The notes under the pieces: generated by a model
What the model saw: only the letters and a program-made list of their open reading frames with translations
What the model was told of the DNA's origin: nothing
Database searches by the model: none
Shown here: positions 8,858 to 17,298 of the stretch, piece by piece
How positions within the stretch are numbered: position 1 is the first letter of the stretch
Layout of the letters: the number at the start of each line of letters is the position of its first letter
From: an uncultured Aliiroseovarius sp.
Lineage (GTDB): Bacteria > Pseudomonadota > Alphaproteobacteria > Rhodobacterales > Rhodobacteraceae
Direction: 5' to 3'
NCBI RefSeq assembly: GCF_947492455.1
Contig: NZ_CANLNB010000002.1
Coordinates: forward strand, 310,001 to 374,000
DNA length: 64,000 nucleotides
Program-made: the position numbers and the translations under genes

Positions 8858-10144
8858 ATGGACGTGGGTTTAGACACCGGATTTTGGATCAGTTGCGCAG
8901 CGATTGCGGGGCTTTTGGTGTTGTCTGCCTTCTTCTCGGGCTCGGAAACGGCGCTGACGGCGGCGTCGCGCGGGAAACTGCGCTCGCGTGCCGACAAGGG
9001 CGACCGGGGCGCAAATCGCGCGCTGAACATCACCGAGGACAATGAGCGCCTGATCGGTTCAGTCCTGCTGGGCAATAACCTTGTGAACATTTTGGCGACA
9101 TCGCTGGCGACCGCGCTGTTCACCCGCCTGTTTGGCGATAGTGGTGTGGCGCTGGCCACCCTCGTCATGACCTTGCTGGTGCTGATCTTTGCCGAGGTGC
9201 TGCCAAAAACCTATGCCATCACCCGGCCTGAAATGGCGGCCTCGCGCGCGTCGGGGCCGATTGCGCTGATCATCCTCGTGTTCGCGCCCATTGTGTCCGC
9301 CGTGCGCGTGATCACCCGCGGCGTGCTTCGCCTATTTGGCGTGGAAACCGACCCAGACAGCCACATCCTTGCCGTGCGCGAGGAGATCATGGGCGCCATT
9401 GCACTGGGCCATTCGGAGGGCACGGTGGAAAAGGAAGACCGTGACCGTCTGTTGGGCGCGTTGGACCTTGGCGACCGCGCGGTCGAAGAAATCATGCTCC
9501 ACCGTAGCCAGATCGAGATGATCGATGCCGATGCCCCTGCCGTCGAGGTGCTGGAGCAAATTCTTGAGTCGCGTCACACTCGTCTGCCAATCTATCGCGA
9601 TGAGCCCGAGAACATCATTGGTGTCATCCACGCCAAAGACCTCTCCCGCGCGATGTATGCCTTCCAGCGCGAAGGCAAACTGATCGAGGAGTTCGACGTT
9701 CTTCAGGTGGCGATGGAGCCGTATTTCATCCCCGAAACCACCACGCTGGATGACCAGATGCGCGAATTTCTGAAGCGCCACACCCATTTTGCGCTGGTGG
9801 TGGACGAATATGGCTCGCTTGAAGGTCTGATCACGCTGGAAGACATTTTGGAAGAGATCGTGGGGGAAATTACCGACGAGTTCGATGTCCAGACCGAGCA
9901 TGAAATCAAGTCGCAAAGCGATGGCAGCTTCATGGTCGAGGGCAGCGTGACCATCCGCGATCTGAACCGCGCCAAAGACTGGCAACTGCCGGATGAAGAA
10001 GCCAACACCATTGCGGGACTGGTCATTCACGAAGCGCAGATGATCCCCAACGAAGGTCAGGTGTTCAGCTTCCACGGTTTCCGGTTTGAAGTGGTGAAGC
10101 GCGACGGCAACCGGATCGAGCAGCTACGCATTCGTCCGCTGTAA
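8858..10144 (+). CDS. CNNM/CBS/CorC-HlyC-type membrane protein
   Basis: Membrane protein of the hemolysin C/CorC family, linked to magnesium or cobalt export or homeostasis. 428 residues from ATG 8858, preferred over the ATG at 8846 because GGAG sits six bases before it. An N-terminal CNNM domain with about three to four helices (FFSGSETALTAAS near residue 30 is the family signature) spans about residues 1-150. A CBS pair (about 195-320) includes TRLPIYRD and HFALVVDEYGSLEGLITLEDILEEIVGEI, and a CorC_HlyC domain closes the protein (about 335-425). It stands alone between a terminator and a folded repeat. The transported ion cannot be read from sequence. Confidence 0.9.
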   Translation: MDVGLDTGFWISCAAIAGLLVLSAFFSGSETALTAASRGKLRSRADKGDRGANRALNITEDNERLIGSVLLGNNLVNILATSLATALFTRLFGDSGVALATLVMTLLVLIFAEVLPKTYAITRPEMAASRASGPIALIILVFAPIVSAVRVITRGVLRLFGVETDPDSHILAVREEIMGAIALGHSEGTVEKEDRDRLLGALDLGDRAVEEIMLHRSQIEMIDADAPAVEVLEQILESRHTRLPIYRDEPENIIGVIHAKDLSRAMYAFQREGKLIEEFDVLQVAMEPYFIPETTTLDDQMREFLKRHTHFALVVDEYGSLEGLITLEDILEEIVGEITDEFDVQTEHEIKSQSDGSFMVEGSVTIRDLNRAKDWQLPDEEANTIAGLVIHEAQMIPNEGQVFSFHGFRFEVVKRDGNRIEQLRIRPL

Positions 10145-10156
10145 GCGTACAGCGCA

Positions 10157-10225
10157 TTGGGGGCGTTGCCCCCTCGCGCCTGTGGCGCTCACCCCCAAGG
10201 TATTTGAGGCAAGAGGAAGAGGGCC
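10157..10225. repeat. Folded intergenic repeat (three-armed palindrome plus tail)
   Basis: Outer arms TTGGGGG (10157-10163) and CCCCCAA (10192-10198) enclose two smaller hairpins: GGGGGC-GTT-GCCCCC (10159-10173) and GCGCC-TGT-GGCGC (10176-10188). A tail of the type AAGGTATTTGAGGCAAGAGG follows. Similar GC-rich cloverleaf elements with this tail are, from memory, scattered between genes in Rhodobacteraceae. It lies between convergent genes and may also end transcription. Confidence 0.55.
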
Positions 10226-10228
10226 CGT

Positions 10229-11770
10229 TTAGCGCCCTTTGAACAGGGATCCCAGAATGCCGCGCACGATGCGTTTGCCCGTGGTGCCTTTCAGCTCTTT
10301 GATCACCACATCCGTTACGGCTTTGCCGAACCCGCCGGAAGACTTTCTACGCGACGTAGACCGCCCCACTTTGCTGCCGGAGTAGCGGCGGCCCGCGCGG
10401 TATTCCCGTTCCGCCGCACTTTCGGCTTCTTCTTCACCGCGCTCGGCCTCTTCTGCTTCTTTCGCGGCATCTGTGGCGCGTTTGGTCAGTACTTCATAGG
10501 CGCTTTCGCGATCCTGAAGCGTCTCGTATTTCCCAGCAATCGGCGAGGCGTCGATCAATGCCTTGCGCTCGCCGGGTTCAATGGGGCCCAGCTGGGACGA
10601 CGGTGGACGGATCAGCGTGCGTTCGACCACGCCCGGTGCGCCCTTTGCTTCCAGGAACGAGGTCACGGCCTCGCCCACCCCGACCTCGCGGATGGCGTCT
10701 TCGGTCGAAAAGCGCGGGTTGTCGCGATAGGTTTCGGCTGCTTGTTTCAGGGCGCGGCGGTCCTTGGCCGTGAAGGCGCGCAGGGCGTGCTGGATGCGGT
10801 TGCCGAGCTGGCCGAGGATGTCCTCGGGCACGTCTGCCGGGTTTTGCGTCACGAAGTAAACGCCGACACCTTTCGAGCGGATCAGGCGCGCGACCTGTTC
10901 GACCTTGTCGACCAGCGCTTTGGGCGCGTCATCGAACAAGAGATGTGCTTCGTCGAAGAAGAAGACCAGCTTGGGTTTGTCGGGATCGCCGACCTCGGGC
11001 AGTTCTTCGAAAAGTTCCGACAACAGCCACAGAAGGAAGGTTGCATAGAGGCGCGGCGCGCCCATCAGCTTATCAGAGGCCAAGATCGAGATTCGCCCGC
11101 GCCCATCCGTGTCGGTGCGCATGATGTCCGACAGCTGTAACGCGGGTTCACCGAAAAGCTTATGGCCGCCTTGGTTTTCCAGCACCAGAAGCGCGCGCTG
11201 GATGGCACCGATTGAGGCGGTCGAGACGTTGCCATAACGCAGCGACAGGTCCTTGGCGTTCTCGCCCACCCAGACCAGAAGCGCCTGAAGGTCTTTCAAG
11301 TCCAGAAGCCCCAGCCCCTGTTCATCGGCCACGCGGAAGGCGATGTTCAAGACACCTTCCTGTGCATCGGTCAGCTCCAACAGGCGGGACAACAGAAGCG
11401 GTCCCATCTCGGACACGGTGGTTCGGATCGGGTGGCCCTGATCGCCGTAGAGATCCCAGAACGTGACCGGAAACGCGTCGTAGGAATAGTCGTCAAATCC
11501 GATCTTCTCGGCGCGCGAGGTAAAGGCCTCGTGCAGTTTGAACCCCTCGCTGCCTGCCTTGGCCAAGCCCGAAAGGTCTCCTTTCACATCCGACAGGAAC
11601 ACTGGCACGCCTTGGGCGGCAAAGCTTTCGGCCATGATTTGAAGCGTCACGGTTTTCCCAGTGCCCGTCGCGCCCGCGACCAGCCCGTGACGGTTGGCGT
11701 ATTTCAGCAAGAGCCCCTGCTTGTCGATATAGTTTTCGCCGCCACCACCAATGAAAATCGTACCGTCCAC
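10229..11770 (-). CDS. DUF853-family HerA/VirB4-like ATPase
   Basis: Predicted P-loop ATPase of the DUF853 family (E. coli YjgR type), 513 residues, of unknown cellular role. Walker A GATGTGKT lies near residue 36 in [30 protein letters not shown] follows; the Walker B region is [13 protein letters not shown] (about 270-282); [28 protein letters not shown] is the conserved C-terminal ATPase motif. The C-terminal 80 residues are charged, with an acidic coiled stretch and a Ser/Arg-rich linker. The start codon is GTG (11768-11770), supported by AGGAGG seven bases upstream. It is isolated, with a 13-bp palindrome about 30 bp before its start. Confidence 0.85.
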   Translation of the reverse strand: MDGTIFIGGGGENYIDKQGLLLKYANRHGLVAGATGTGKTVTLQIMAESFAAQGVPVFLSDVKGDLSGLAKAGSEGFKLHEAFTSRAEKIGFDDYSYDAFPVTFWDLYGDQGHPIRTTVSEMGPLLLSRLLELTDAQEGVLNIAFRVADEQGLGLLDLKDLQALLVWVGENAKDLSLRYGNVSTASIGAIQRALLVLENQGGHKLFGEPALQLSDIMRTDTDGRGRISILASDKLMGAPRLYATFLLWLLSELFEELPEVGDPDKPKLVFFFDEAHLLFDDAPKALVDKVEQVARLIRSKGVGVYFVTQNPADVPEDILGQLGNRIQHALRAFTAKDRRALKQAAETYRDNPRFSTEDAIREVGVGEAVTSFLEAKGAPGVVERTLIRPPSSQLGPIEPGERKALIDASPIAGKYETLQDRESAYEVLTKRATDAAKEAEEAERGEEEAESAAEREYRAGRRYSGSKVGRSTSRRKSSGGFGKAVTDVVIKELKGTTGKRIVRGILGSLFKGR

Positions 11771-11799
11771 GTGCCTGCCTCCTGGGCTTCAAAACAATC

Positions 11800-11812
11800 T
11801 TGTCTGAGACAA
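11800..11812. promoter_or_regulatory. Perfect palindrome before the DUF853 gene
   Basis: TTGTCT-G-AGACAA, arms of six bases around one central base, 30 bp upstream of the DUF853 start and 36 bp before the first candidate small RNA. Operator-like; the binding protein is unknown. Confidence 0.35.
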
Positions 11813-11844
11813 TACTAAATTAACCAACATAGGCCATACTGTAT

Positions 11845-11921
11845 TCATTCCCATCGACCATCTGGTCTGGGAAGACTTCCTCCCTGTCAGACTGCCGCGC
11901 CTTCGGGCGCGGTTTTTTTTT
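11845..11921 (+). ncRNA. Candidate small RNA with anti-Shine-Dalgarno segment and TTCG-capped terminator
   Basis: A 5' hairpin forms from TTCCCA/TGGGAA plus GACC/GGTC with an ATCT loop (11848-11873) and a two-base bulge. A mostly single-stranded segment follows with CCTCCC at 11879-11884, complementary to ribosome-binding sites. It ends with CCGCGCC-TTCG-GGCGCGG (11895-11912) and nine T residues (11913-11921). No plus-strand gene exists upstream for 1.7 kb, so this terminator must serve a transcript that starts in the gap. A weak TACTGT at 11837-11842 would put the start at the base of the first hairpin. The 5' end is inferred. Confidence 0.6.
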
Positions 11922-12010
11922 CGTGTTCAATACCTTGCACGAGAACACACGCGGATTAGACCGATGGCGCAAAAAGTTCCGATTATGTCGATTACACGTC
12001 ACTTTCTAGC

Positions 12011-12039
12011 TTGACCGCTCAATGCAAGTGACATAGCGT
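12011..12039 (+). promoter_or_regulatory. Putative promoter of the second small RNA
   Basis: TTGACC (12011-12016), 17 bases, then TAGCGT (12034-12039), giving a start near 12046. The -35 is good and the -10 weak. Confidence 0.45.
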
Positions 12040-12045
12040 CGCCCC

Positions 12046-12114
12046 CATAAGCCGGTCAGTCCGGCAGGGAGAGAAATTCGAAAGGGATCCGCGTCAGCGG
12101 GTCCCTTTCTTTTT
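12046..12114 (+). ncRNA. Candidate small RNA with two hairpins
   Basis: About 69 nt: a hairpin GCCGG-TCAGT-CCGGC (12051-12065), a purine-rich linker with GGGAGAG, and an intrinsic terminator in which a 12-bp stem, AAAGGGATCCGC against GCGGGTCCCTTT with one G-U pair, encloses a GTCA loop (12081-12108) before CTTTTT. It is preceded by a TTGACC promoter and lies 132 bp downstream of another complete terminator, so read-through cannot explain it. No protein frame is evident. The GGTCAGTCCGG stretch only superficially resembles SRP RNA. Confidence 0.55.
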
Positions 12115-12298
12115 GGGCACAGCAAAGGCGTTTTCTTGCCGGTCAGGTAGCGTTAGAAACGCGATGATCGGCGATCCACCGCCGCCTTAGGTTCTTGCCC
12201 CTGATTTCCCGACATTCGACAGTATTTCCACCTGACACCCCAGAGGCGTCATGCTATTCCATCCCCAACAAAATTTGATTTCGAGACAAGGAACGATC
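12115..12298. other. Leader region of the IalB-like gene
   Basis: Last part of the 528-bp gap at 11771-12298, which otherwise holds the 13-bp palindrome and the two candidate small RNAs. It presumably contains the promoter of the next gene, but I see no convincing -35/-10 pair and no open frame with family character. Confidence 0.4.
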
Positions 12299-12934
12299 AT
12301 GAATATCGAGCTGATCAAATCCCTTTCGCTGGTGGCGGCCCTGTCGATTGGCACTGCTGCGATGGCACAGGAGAATTCGGAAACCTCCGCGGAAGAGGCC
12401 CCGGCGGCCCAACCCGCAGTTGATCTGGGCGAACCCGTTGATTCCACCCGCCAGCCCGGCCAGACCTATGTTGAGAAGGTAACCGGTGACTGGGAGCGCA
12501 AATGTATCACGCTGCCGGAAGGCCAGGGTGACGATCCCTGTCAGATGTATCAGCTTCTGAAAGACAACACAGGAAACGCCGTGGCCGAGATCTCGTTGGG
12601 CAAACTGCCCGAAGGTGGTCAGGCCGTGGCTGGCGCCACTGTGGTCGTGCCGCTGGAGACGCTGCTGACGCAACAATTGACCATTTCGGTCGATGGATCG
12701 CAGGGACGTCGTTACCCTTTCCGCTTCTGCACCCAATTGGGCTGCGTTGCCAATATCGGCTTCACGGCAGACGAGGTTGCAGGTTTCAAAGCGGGCGCAA
12801 ATGCGATGGTGTCGATCGTTCCGGCAGCTGCACCTGATCAGCGCGTGAACCTGACCATGTCCCTAACGGGCTTCACAGCATCCTATGACGAGCTGACGGC
12901 TCCGACGCCGCGTCCGGCACCTGCCGCACAGTAA
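12299..12934 (+). CDS. IalB-family (invasion-associated locus B) secreted protein
   Basis: Periplasmic protein of the IalB family, 211 residues. The signal peptide is MNIELIKSLSLVAALSIGTAAMAQ with cleavage after AMA, and then a Glu/Ala-rich linker. The IalB core follows with GDWERKC, DPCQMYQLL and PFRFCTQLGCVANIGF; the four cysteines probably form two disulfides. ATG at 12299 has AAGGA six bases before it; an upstream in-frame ATG lacks a ribosome site and would spoil the signal peptide. The name comes from Bartonella; in free-living Rhodobacterales the function is unknown. Transcription ends at the hairpin at 12954. Confidence 0.87.
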   Translation: MNIELIKSLSLVAALSIGTAAMAQENSETSAEEAPAAQPAVDLGEPVDSTRQPGQTYVEKVTGDWERKCITLPEGQGDDPCQMYQLLKDNTGNAVAEISLGKLPEGGQAVAGATVVVPLETLLTQQLTISVDGSQGRRYPFRFCTQLGCVANIGFTADEVAGFKAGANAMVSIVPAAAPDQRVNLTMSLTGFTASYDELTAPTPRPAPAAQ

Positions 12935-12953
12935 GCACTTCGATCAAAACAGC

Positions 12954-12985
12954 AAAACGCCGCCTGCGATGGGCGGCGTTTTTGT
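12954..12985. terminator. Bidirectional terminator between ialB-like gene and fabF-like gene
   Basis: AACGCCGCC (12956-12964) and GGCGGCGTT (12972-12980) with a seven-base loop; TTTTTGTTT follows on plus and the flanking AAAA supplies a T-run on minus. It serves both convergent genes. Confidence 0.8.
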
Positions 12986-13010
12986 TTGGACTGCCTTATT
13001 CAGACGGAGC

Positions 13011-14219
13011 TCAATGCGCCCGCAGGGCCAGAACAGCGTTCAGACCGCCAAAGGCAAACGCGTTGGACAGAACCGCGCCAACCTTCACGTCGCGCGCCAC
13101 GTTCGGCACCACATCCAGCGCGCATTCCGGATCAGGCTCTTCATAGCCAATCGTGGGCGCAATTACGCCATCGCGCAGCGCCATGACACAGGCCAAAAGC
13201 TCGACCGCACCGGTGCCGCCGATCAAATGCCCATGCATGGATTTCGTGGACGAGATCATCAGTTCATCCGCGTGGTGCCCGAACGCATCGGCCACTGCTG
13301 CGCATTCGGTTTTGTCATTGGCCGCCGTGCCGGTGCCGTGCGCGTTGATATAGCACACATCTTCCGGGTTCAGGCGTGCATCCCGCATCGCACCGGCAAT
13401 CGCCCGCGACGCGCCCTGTTTCGATGGCATCACGATATCCGCCGCGTCCGAGGTCATGGCAAAGCCGACCACCTCGGCCAAGATCTCGGCCCCGCGTGCC
13501 TTTGCGTGCTCGTACTCCTCGAACACAAATACTGCCGAGCCCTCGCCCTGCACCATCCCATTGCGATTGGCCGAGAACGGACGGCAGGCGTCCTTCGACA
13601 TGACCCGCAGGCCTTCCCACGCTTTGATCCCGCCAAAGCACAACATCGCCTCGGACCCGCCGGTGATCATGACATCCGCCATGCCAGTCCGGATCATCTG
13701 CATCGCCTGCCCCATCGCATGGTTCGAGCTGGCACAGGCCGTCGCCACGGTGAAACTTGGCCCCTTCAGGTTCCATTCCATCGACACATGGCTGGCGGCC
13801 GCGTTGTTCATCAGCTTCGGCACGACAAACGGGTGCACCCGGTTTTTGCCATCCTCATAGACCGAGCGATAGTTTTCATCCAGCGTGTTCATCCCACCGC
13901 CGGACGTGCCCAGCACCACGCCAGAACGCGCCGCCAGCTCGCCCGAAAAAGTCAGACCCGACTGGCCAATCGCTTCACGTGCGGCGATCAGGGTGAACTG
14001 GGTAAACCGGTCGTAAAGCGCGATCTGCTGGCGGTTGAACGTCTCTTCCGGCTCATAGCCTTTGACCTGTGCACCGATGCGGATCGACAGGCGCTCAACA
14101 TCCTGAAACTCGAGGTTAGAGATCCCACAGCGCCCTTCGCGCATGGCTTCCAGCGTCTCAGGCACATTGCGACCAAGCGCGTTGATCGTGCCTTGGCCGG
14201 TGATGACAATACGTTTCAT
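13011..14219 (-). CDS. Beta-ketoacyl-ACP synthase, FabF/KAS II-like
   Basis: Condensing enzyme of fatty-acid elongation, 402 residues. The catalytic set is complete: C162 in TACASS, H294 in INAHGTGT, K326 and H331 in KSMHGHLIGGTG. It starts three bases after the stop of a dedicated acyl carrier protein gene and belongs to the ldt-lpxD-acp-fabF string. In Rhizobiales, KAS enzymes next to AcpXL build the special long acyl chains of lipid A; by analogy this copy may elongate acyl chains for LpxD rather than bulk lipids. That is inference; a second housekeeping fabF should exist elsewhere. Confidence 0.88.
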   Translation of the reverse strand: MKRIVITGQGTINALGRNVPETLEAMREGRCGISNLEFQDVERLSIRIGAQVKGYEPEETFNRQQIALYDRFTQFTLIAAREAIGQSGLTFSGELAARSGVVLGTSGGGMNTLDENYRSVYEDGKNRVHPFVVPKLMNNAAASHVSMEWNLKGPSFTVATACASSNHAMGQAMQMIRTGMADVMITGGSEAMLCFGGIKAWEGLRVMSKDACRPFSANRNGMVQGEGSAVFVFEEYEHAKARGAEILAEVVGFAMTSDAADIVMPSKQGASRAIAGAMRDARLNPEDVCYINAHGTGTAANDKTECAAVADAFGHHADELMISSTKSMHGHLIGGTGAVELLACVMALRDGVIAPTIGYEEPDPECALDVVPNVARDVKVGAVLSNAFAFGGLNAVLALRAH

Positions 14220-14222
14220 GGC

Positions 14223-14489
14223 TTAGGCGGCTTGATCCGCAACCAAGCCTTCGACCGCGCGTATGATGGCCGCGACGGATGAAATATCAAAGTCGCTTGC
14301 CGATGGGTCGTTGGCGTTGAACGGTACAGAGATGTCGAAGGCCTCTTCGATGGCGAAGATGCTTTCGACAAGACCCAGACTGTCGATGCCCAAATCTTCC
14401 AAGGTTTGATCTAGGCTGACATCACCCGGCTCGAGAACGGCTTGCTCGGCGATGATGGCAATGACGCGGTCCTGAATGGTTTCAGACAT
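14223..14489 (-). CDS. Acyl carrier protein next to lpxD
   Basis: Small acidic carrier, 88 residues, with the phosphopantetheine serine S37 in DLGIDSLGL. The sequence after it, VESIFAIEEAFDISVPF, and the extended C-terminus differ from housekeeping AcpP and resemble the AcpXL class used for lipid A acyl chains. An AAGGGA ribosome site lies before the ATG. It starts 27 bp after lpxD and ends three bases before the KAS gene, so the three are probably cotranscribed. Confidence 0.85.
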   Translation of the reverse strand: MSETIQDRVIAIIAEQAVLEPGDVSLDQTLEDLGIDSLGLVESIFAIEEAFDISVPFNANDPSASDFDISSVAAIIRAVEGLVADQAA

Positions 14490-14516
14490 ATGGTTCCCTT
14501 TCGCGTTGGCGAATTT

Positions 14517-15623
14517 CTAGCCCTTGTCCACCAGTTTTGTAACTGTTTTTTGAAGCTCACGTAGCGTCTCGGCGAGACGCGGCAGGCGGCGCAGTTCGCG
14601 GCGGATCGCCATTTCCGTCTCAATCTTCACGGCGGGGCTGCCCAGCACCGCGCGGCCCGCAGGGACGTTGGTATAGATGTTGGTGCCGCCACCGGCGATG
14701 ACGTCATCCCCGATGAAGATGTTGTCGCTGACGCCGACCTTGCCGCCCAGCACAACGCGGTTGCCGATCTTGGCCGAGCCCGACACGCCCACATTGCCGC
14801 ACATCATCACGTCTTCGCCCACTTCGGCGTTATGGCCGACCTGTACCTGACAATCGATCTTGGTGCCGCGTCCAATGCGCGTCGCCCGGATCGTTCCGCG
14901 GTCGATGGTCGAGCTTGCGCCCAGTTCCACATCGTCGCCGATCTCGACCCCGCCCAGCGAATGGACCCGCGCCCAATGCGCGCTGCCTTCAACGGCACCG
15001 GCGGATTCACCTTCGGCCATGCCACCGCGCAGGCTTTCTACGGCGCTTTCCTTGTCCAATGTGACGAACGAGAAACCGTCTCCGCCCACCACCGAATTCG
15101 ACTGCCCGGTATAGCGGTTCCCAATGGTGCAGAGATGCGCAATGCGCGCGCCCGGATGCAGGGTCAGATCATCCCCGATCACTGTGCCATAGCCGATCGA
15201 GGCATGGGCGCCGATCTGCGCATTTGCTCCGATTTTCACATCCGCCCCAATCACAGCCAAAGGTCCGATGCACGCGCCTTCTCCAATCTCGGCGCTATCA
15301 TCGACGACGGCGCTGGGGTGGATACCCGGGGCAATGCCCAGACCCGGATCCAAGGCGCGGGTCAGAAGCGGCATCGCGGTCTTGCCGCGCGCCATGCAAA
15401 TCGCACCGTCCAGACCAAGCGCCTTCCAATCAGCGCCTTCCCACAGCAACGCCGCGCGGGCCTGACCCTTTGCAATGCCATCGGCGTATTTCGGGTCCAT
15501 CGCCAGCGCCAGTTGATCCGCGCGGGCATCCTGAGGCTCGGCTGCGCCTGACAGGGCAATGCTGCCATCGCCGTGGAAGTCGGCCCCCAATGCGGCGGCA
15601 ATCTCGGACAGGGTGAAAGTCAT
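14517..15623 (-). CDS. lpxD: UDP-3-O-acylglucosamine N-acyltransferase LpxD
   Basis: Transfers the second hydroxyacyl chain from ACP to the lipid A precursor; 368 residues. The N-terminal uridine-binding domain (about 1-100) is followed by a long left-handed beta-helix of hexapeptide repeats (for example IGEGACIGPLAVIG, about 105-330), with the catalytic histidine probably in VQVGHNAEVG. A C-terminal helix (about 340-368) completes the trimer fold. AAAGGAG precedes the ATG. The gene is apart from the common bamA-fabZ-lpxA-lpxB cluster and instead leads an acp-fabF pair, 55 bp after an L,D-transpeptidase gene. Confidence 0.94.
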   Translation of the reverse strand: MTFTLSEIAAALGADFHGDGSIALSGAAEPQDARADQLALAMDPKYADGIAKGQARAALLWEGADWKALGLDGAICMARGKTAMPLLTRALDPGLGIAPGIHPSAVVDDSAEIGEGACIGPLAVIGADVKIGANAQIGAHASIGYGTVIGDDLTLHPGARIAHLCTIGNRYTGQSNSVVGGDGFSFVTLDKESAVESLRGGMAEGESAGAVEGSAHWARVHSLGGVEIGDDVELGASSTIDRGTIRATRIGRGTKIDCQVQVGHNAEVGEDVMMCGNVGVSGSAKIGNRVVLGGKVGVSDNIFIGDDVIAGGGTNIYTNVPAGRAVLGSPAVKIETEMAIRRELRRLPRLAETLRELQKTVTKLVDKG

Positions 15624-15678
15624 TCAACGCTCCTTTAATGGTGTCGGATCTTTGCGCCCGAACACCGCACTAAAGGAT

Positions 15679-17298
15679 TTAACCATCCACGGCCGGAAGT
15701 GCTACCCCGGCATTCTGCAAAGCGGCCCAAACTTTCGCATCCCGCCCATAAATGTCGCGACGATAGTTCACACGGCCCTTCGCCGGCGCCACAGCGGTAC
15801 GATAGACGATATGCACCGGCACATGCTGTTCCAGATCAATCTGGGTCTCGCGACGCGTATCGAGCGCCTTGTGGAAGGTCGCTTTAGGATTGCTGCTTTG
15901 CTTGGCCAAAAGCGCATAGGCGAAATCAAACGGATCGCTCAGGCGGATACAGCCGTGGCTAAACGCACGCACTTCGCGGGCAAAGAGGCTTTTTGACGGC
16001 GTATCATGAAGATAGATGTTGTGTTTGTTCGGGAACATGAATTTCACCAACCCCAGCGCATTGCGCGAGGACGGCGCCTGCTTGATCGCAAAGGGGAAGC
16101 TGCGTGCCGTGAATTGGGTGAAATCCACCGCATCACGTTTTACCACACGCCCCCGGCTGTCGATCAGCTTCAGATGGCTGACCGCGTTGGGGTTCTTCTT
16201 CAGCATCGGCAGATATTCTTTGGTCGCAATAGACCGCGGCACATTCCAGGTGGGATTAATCACCATGTGTTCCATCACATCCGAGAATTCGGGGCTGCGC
16301 TGATCCGAGACATTCTTGCCAATGACCGAGCGGGTCCGGAAGGTCACCGCACCGTTGTCCACAATTTTCGCAGTAAAATCAGTCAGGTTGACCCAAACAT
16401 GACGTGCGCCACGTTCGAAGTTTGTCCAGCGCTCGCGCTCCATCGCCACCAGCACCGCGGCCAGACGTTTTTCGGGCGAGACGTTGATCTCGGAAATGGT
16501 GCCTTTCCCGGCCACGCCATCATCGGTCAGGCCATGATCGGCTTGAAATTGCTGCACGGCCTTTTGGATCGACGCATCATAGGTGCGGCTGGCCGAGCGG
16601 TTCAGATATCCCATACGGACCAGACGGTTACGCAGCGCAATGACGGCGTCCCCCGACTGTCCGGGCTTAAGTTTCTGCGCTGAAACGGTCTTACCCCAGC
16701 CACCGTGTTGAATGGTCTCTTCCAGACGCAGTTTTTCGCGCATCAGACGGCCATACTCGGCATGTCGGGGCGGCAAGGATTTCAGATACTCGGCAGGCGA
16801 GGACACGGCAAAGGTTGCCAGAATATCTGTACCGTCTTTGCGATCAACCTTGCGCACGATACCACTGTCGATTTTGGACGGCGTCAAAACGCCCGTGTTC
16901 ACACCCTGCGCATAGTCCACCAACAGCGTGGATAGCTCGACCTCAAGCGCCCCCAGCTGACGCACCGACGTGACATTCGCCATGCGCGCTTTCAGATCCT
17001 CCAGATCGACCGCGGGAAGCCCGTGATCCGGCGCTTTGGACAGGGCCATAAACAAAGCCTTGCGACGGGCCATATCTTCTGCGGATGTCCCGGTCCAGAT
17101 CGGCTGATAGGCGTTTGCCCGATAGAACGCGGCAACTTCGCCCTCGCGGGCGGCAGCCTCGGCCACCGACTGCGCAAAGGCAGAGACCGAGCTTTGCGCC
17201 GCGACGGGCGCCGGGGAAGAGAAACTCAGAACAGCGGCCCCAATGGCTGCAAAAGCAAAGCTTACAAAGGGTGCACGCGCAGGCAAATTTTTCGTCAT
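15679..17298 (-). CDS. L,D-transpeptidase with peptidoglycan-binding domain (YcbB/LdtD-like)
   Basis: Periplasmic cell-wall cross-linking enzyme of the YkuD superfamily, 539 residues. Signal peptide 1-34 ends at PVAAQ. A scaffold region (about 40-205) precedes a PG_binding_1 domain (about 208-272, GQSGDAVIALRNRLVRMGYL) and the YkuD catalytic domain (about 298-480) with H431 in YLHDTP and C450 in FSHGCIRLSDP. The size and the placement of the binding domain match YcbB-type enzymes. It is divergent from a YcbK-like peptidase gene across a 366-bp gap and lies 55 bp upstream of lpxD on the same strand, so envelope genes cluster here. Confidence 0.9.
   Translation of the reverse strand: MTKNLPARAPFVSFAFAAIGAAVLSFSSPAPVAAQSSVSAFAQSVAEAAAREGEVAAFYRANAYQPIWTGTSAEDMARRKALFMALSKAPDHGLPAVDLEDLKARMANVTSVRQLGALEVELSTLLVDYAQGVNTGVLTPSKIDSGIVRKVDRKDGTDILATFAVSSPAEYLKSLPPRHAEYGRLMREKLRLEETIQHGGWGKTVSAQKLKPGQSGDAVIALRNRLVRMGYLNRSASRTYDASIQKAVQQFQADHGLTDDGVAGKGTISEINVSPEKRLAAVLVAMERERWTNFERGARHVWVNLTDFTAKIVDNGAVTFRTRSVIGKNVSDQRSPEFSDVMEHMVINPTWNVPRSIATKEYLPMLKKNPNAVSHLKLIDSRGRVVKRDAVDFTQFTARSFPFAIKQAPSSRNALGLVKFMFPNKHNIYLHDTPSKSLFAREVRAFSHGCIRLSDPFDFAYALLAKQSSNPKATFHKALDTRRETQIDLEQHVPVHIVYRTAVAPAKGRVNYRRDIYGRDAKVWAALQNAGVALPAVDG

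Noticed and set aside
12046-12114. SRP (4.5S) RNA because of GGTCAGTCCGG
   Set aside because: The GGAAGCAGCC-type symmetric loop and the long helix are missing and the molecule is too short.
12969-14282. 437-codon plus-strand frame opposite fabF
   Set aside because: Shadow of the KAS gene; its product has no family character and would start inside a terminator.
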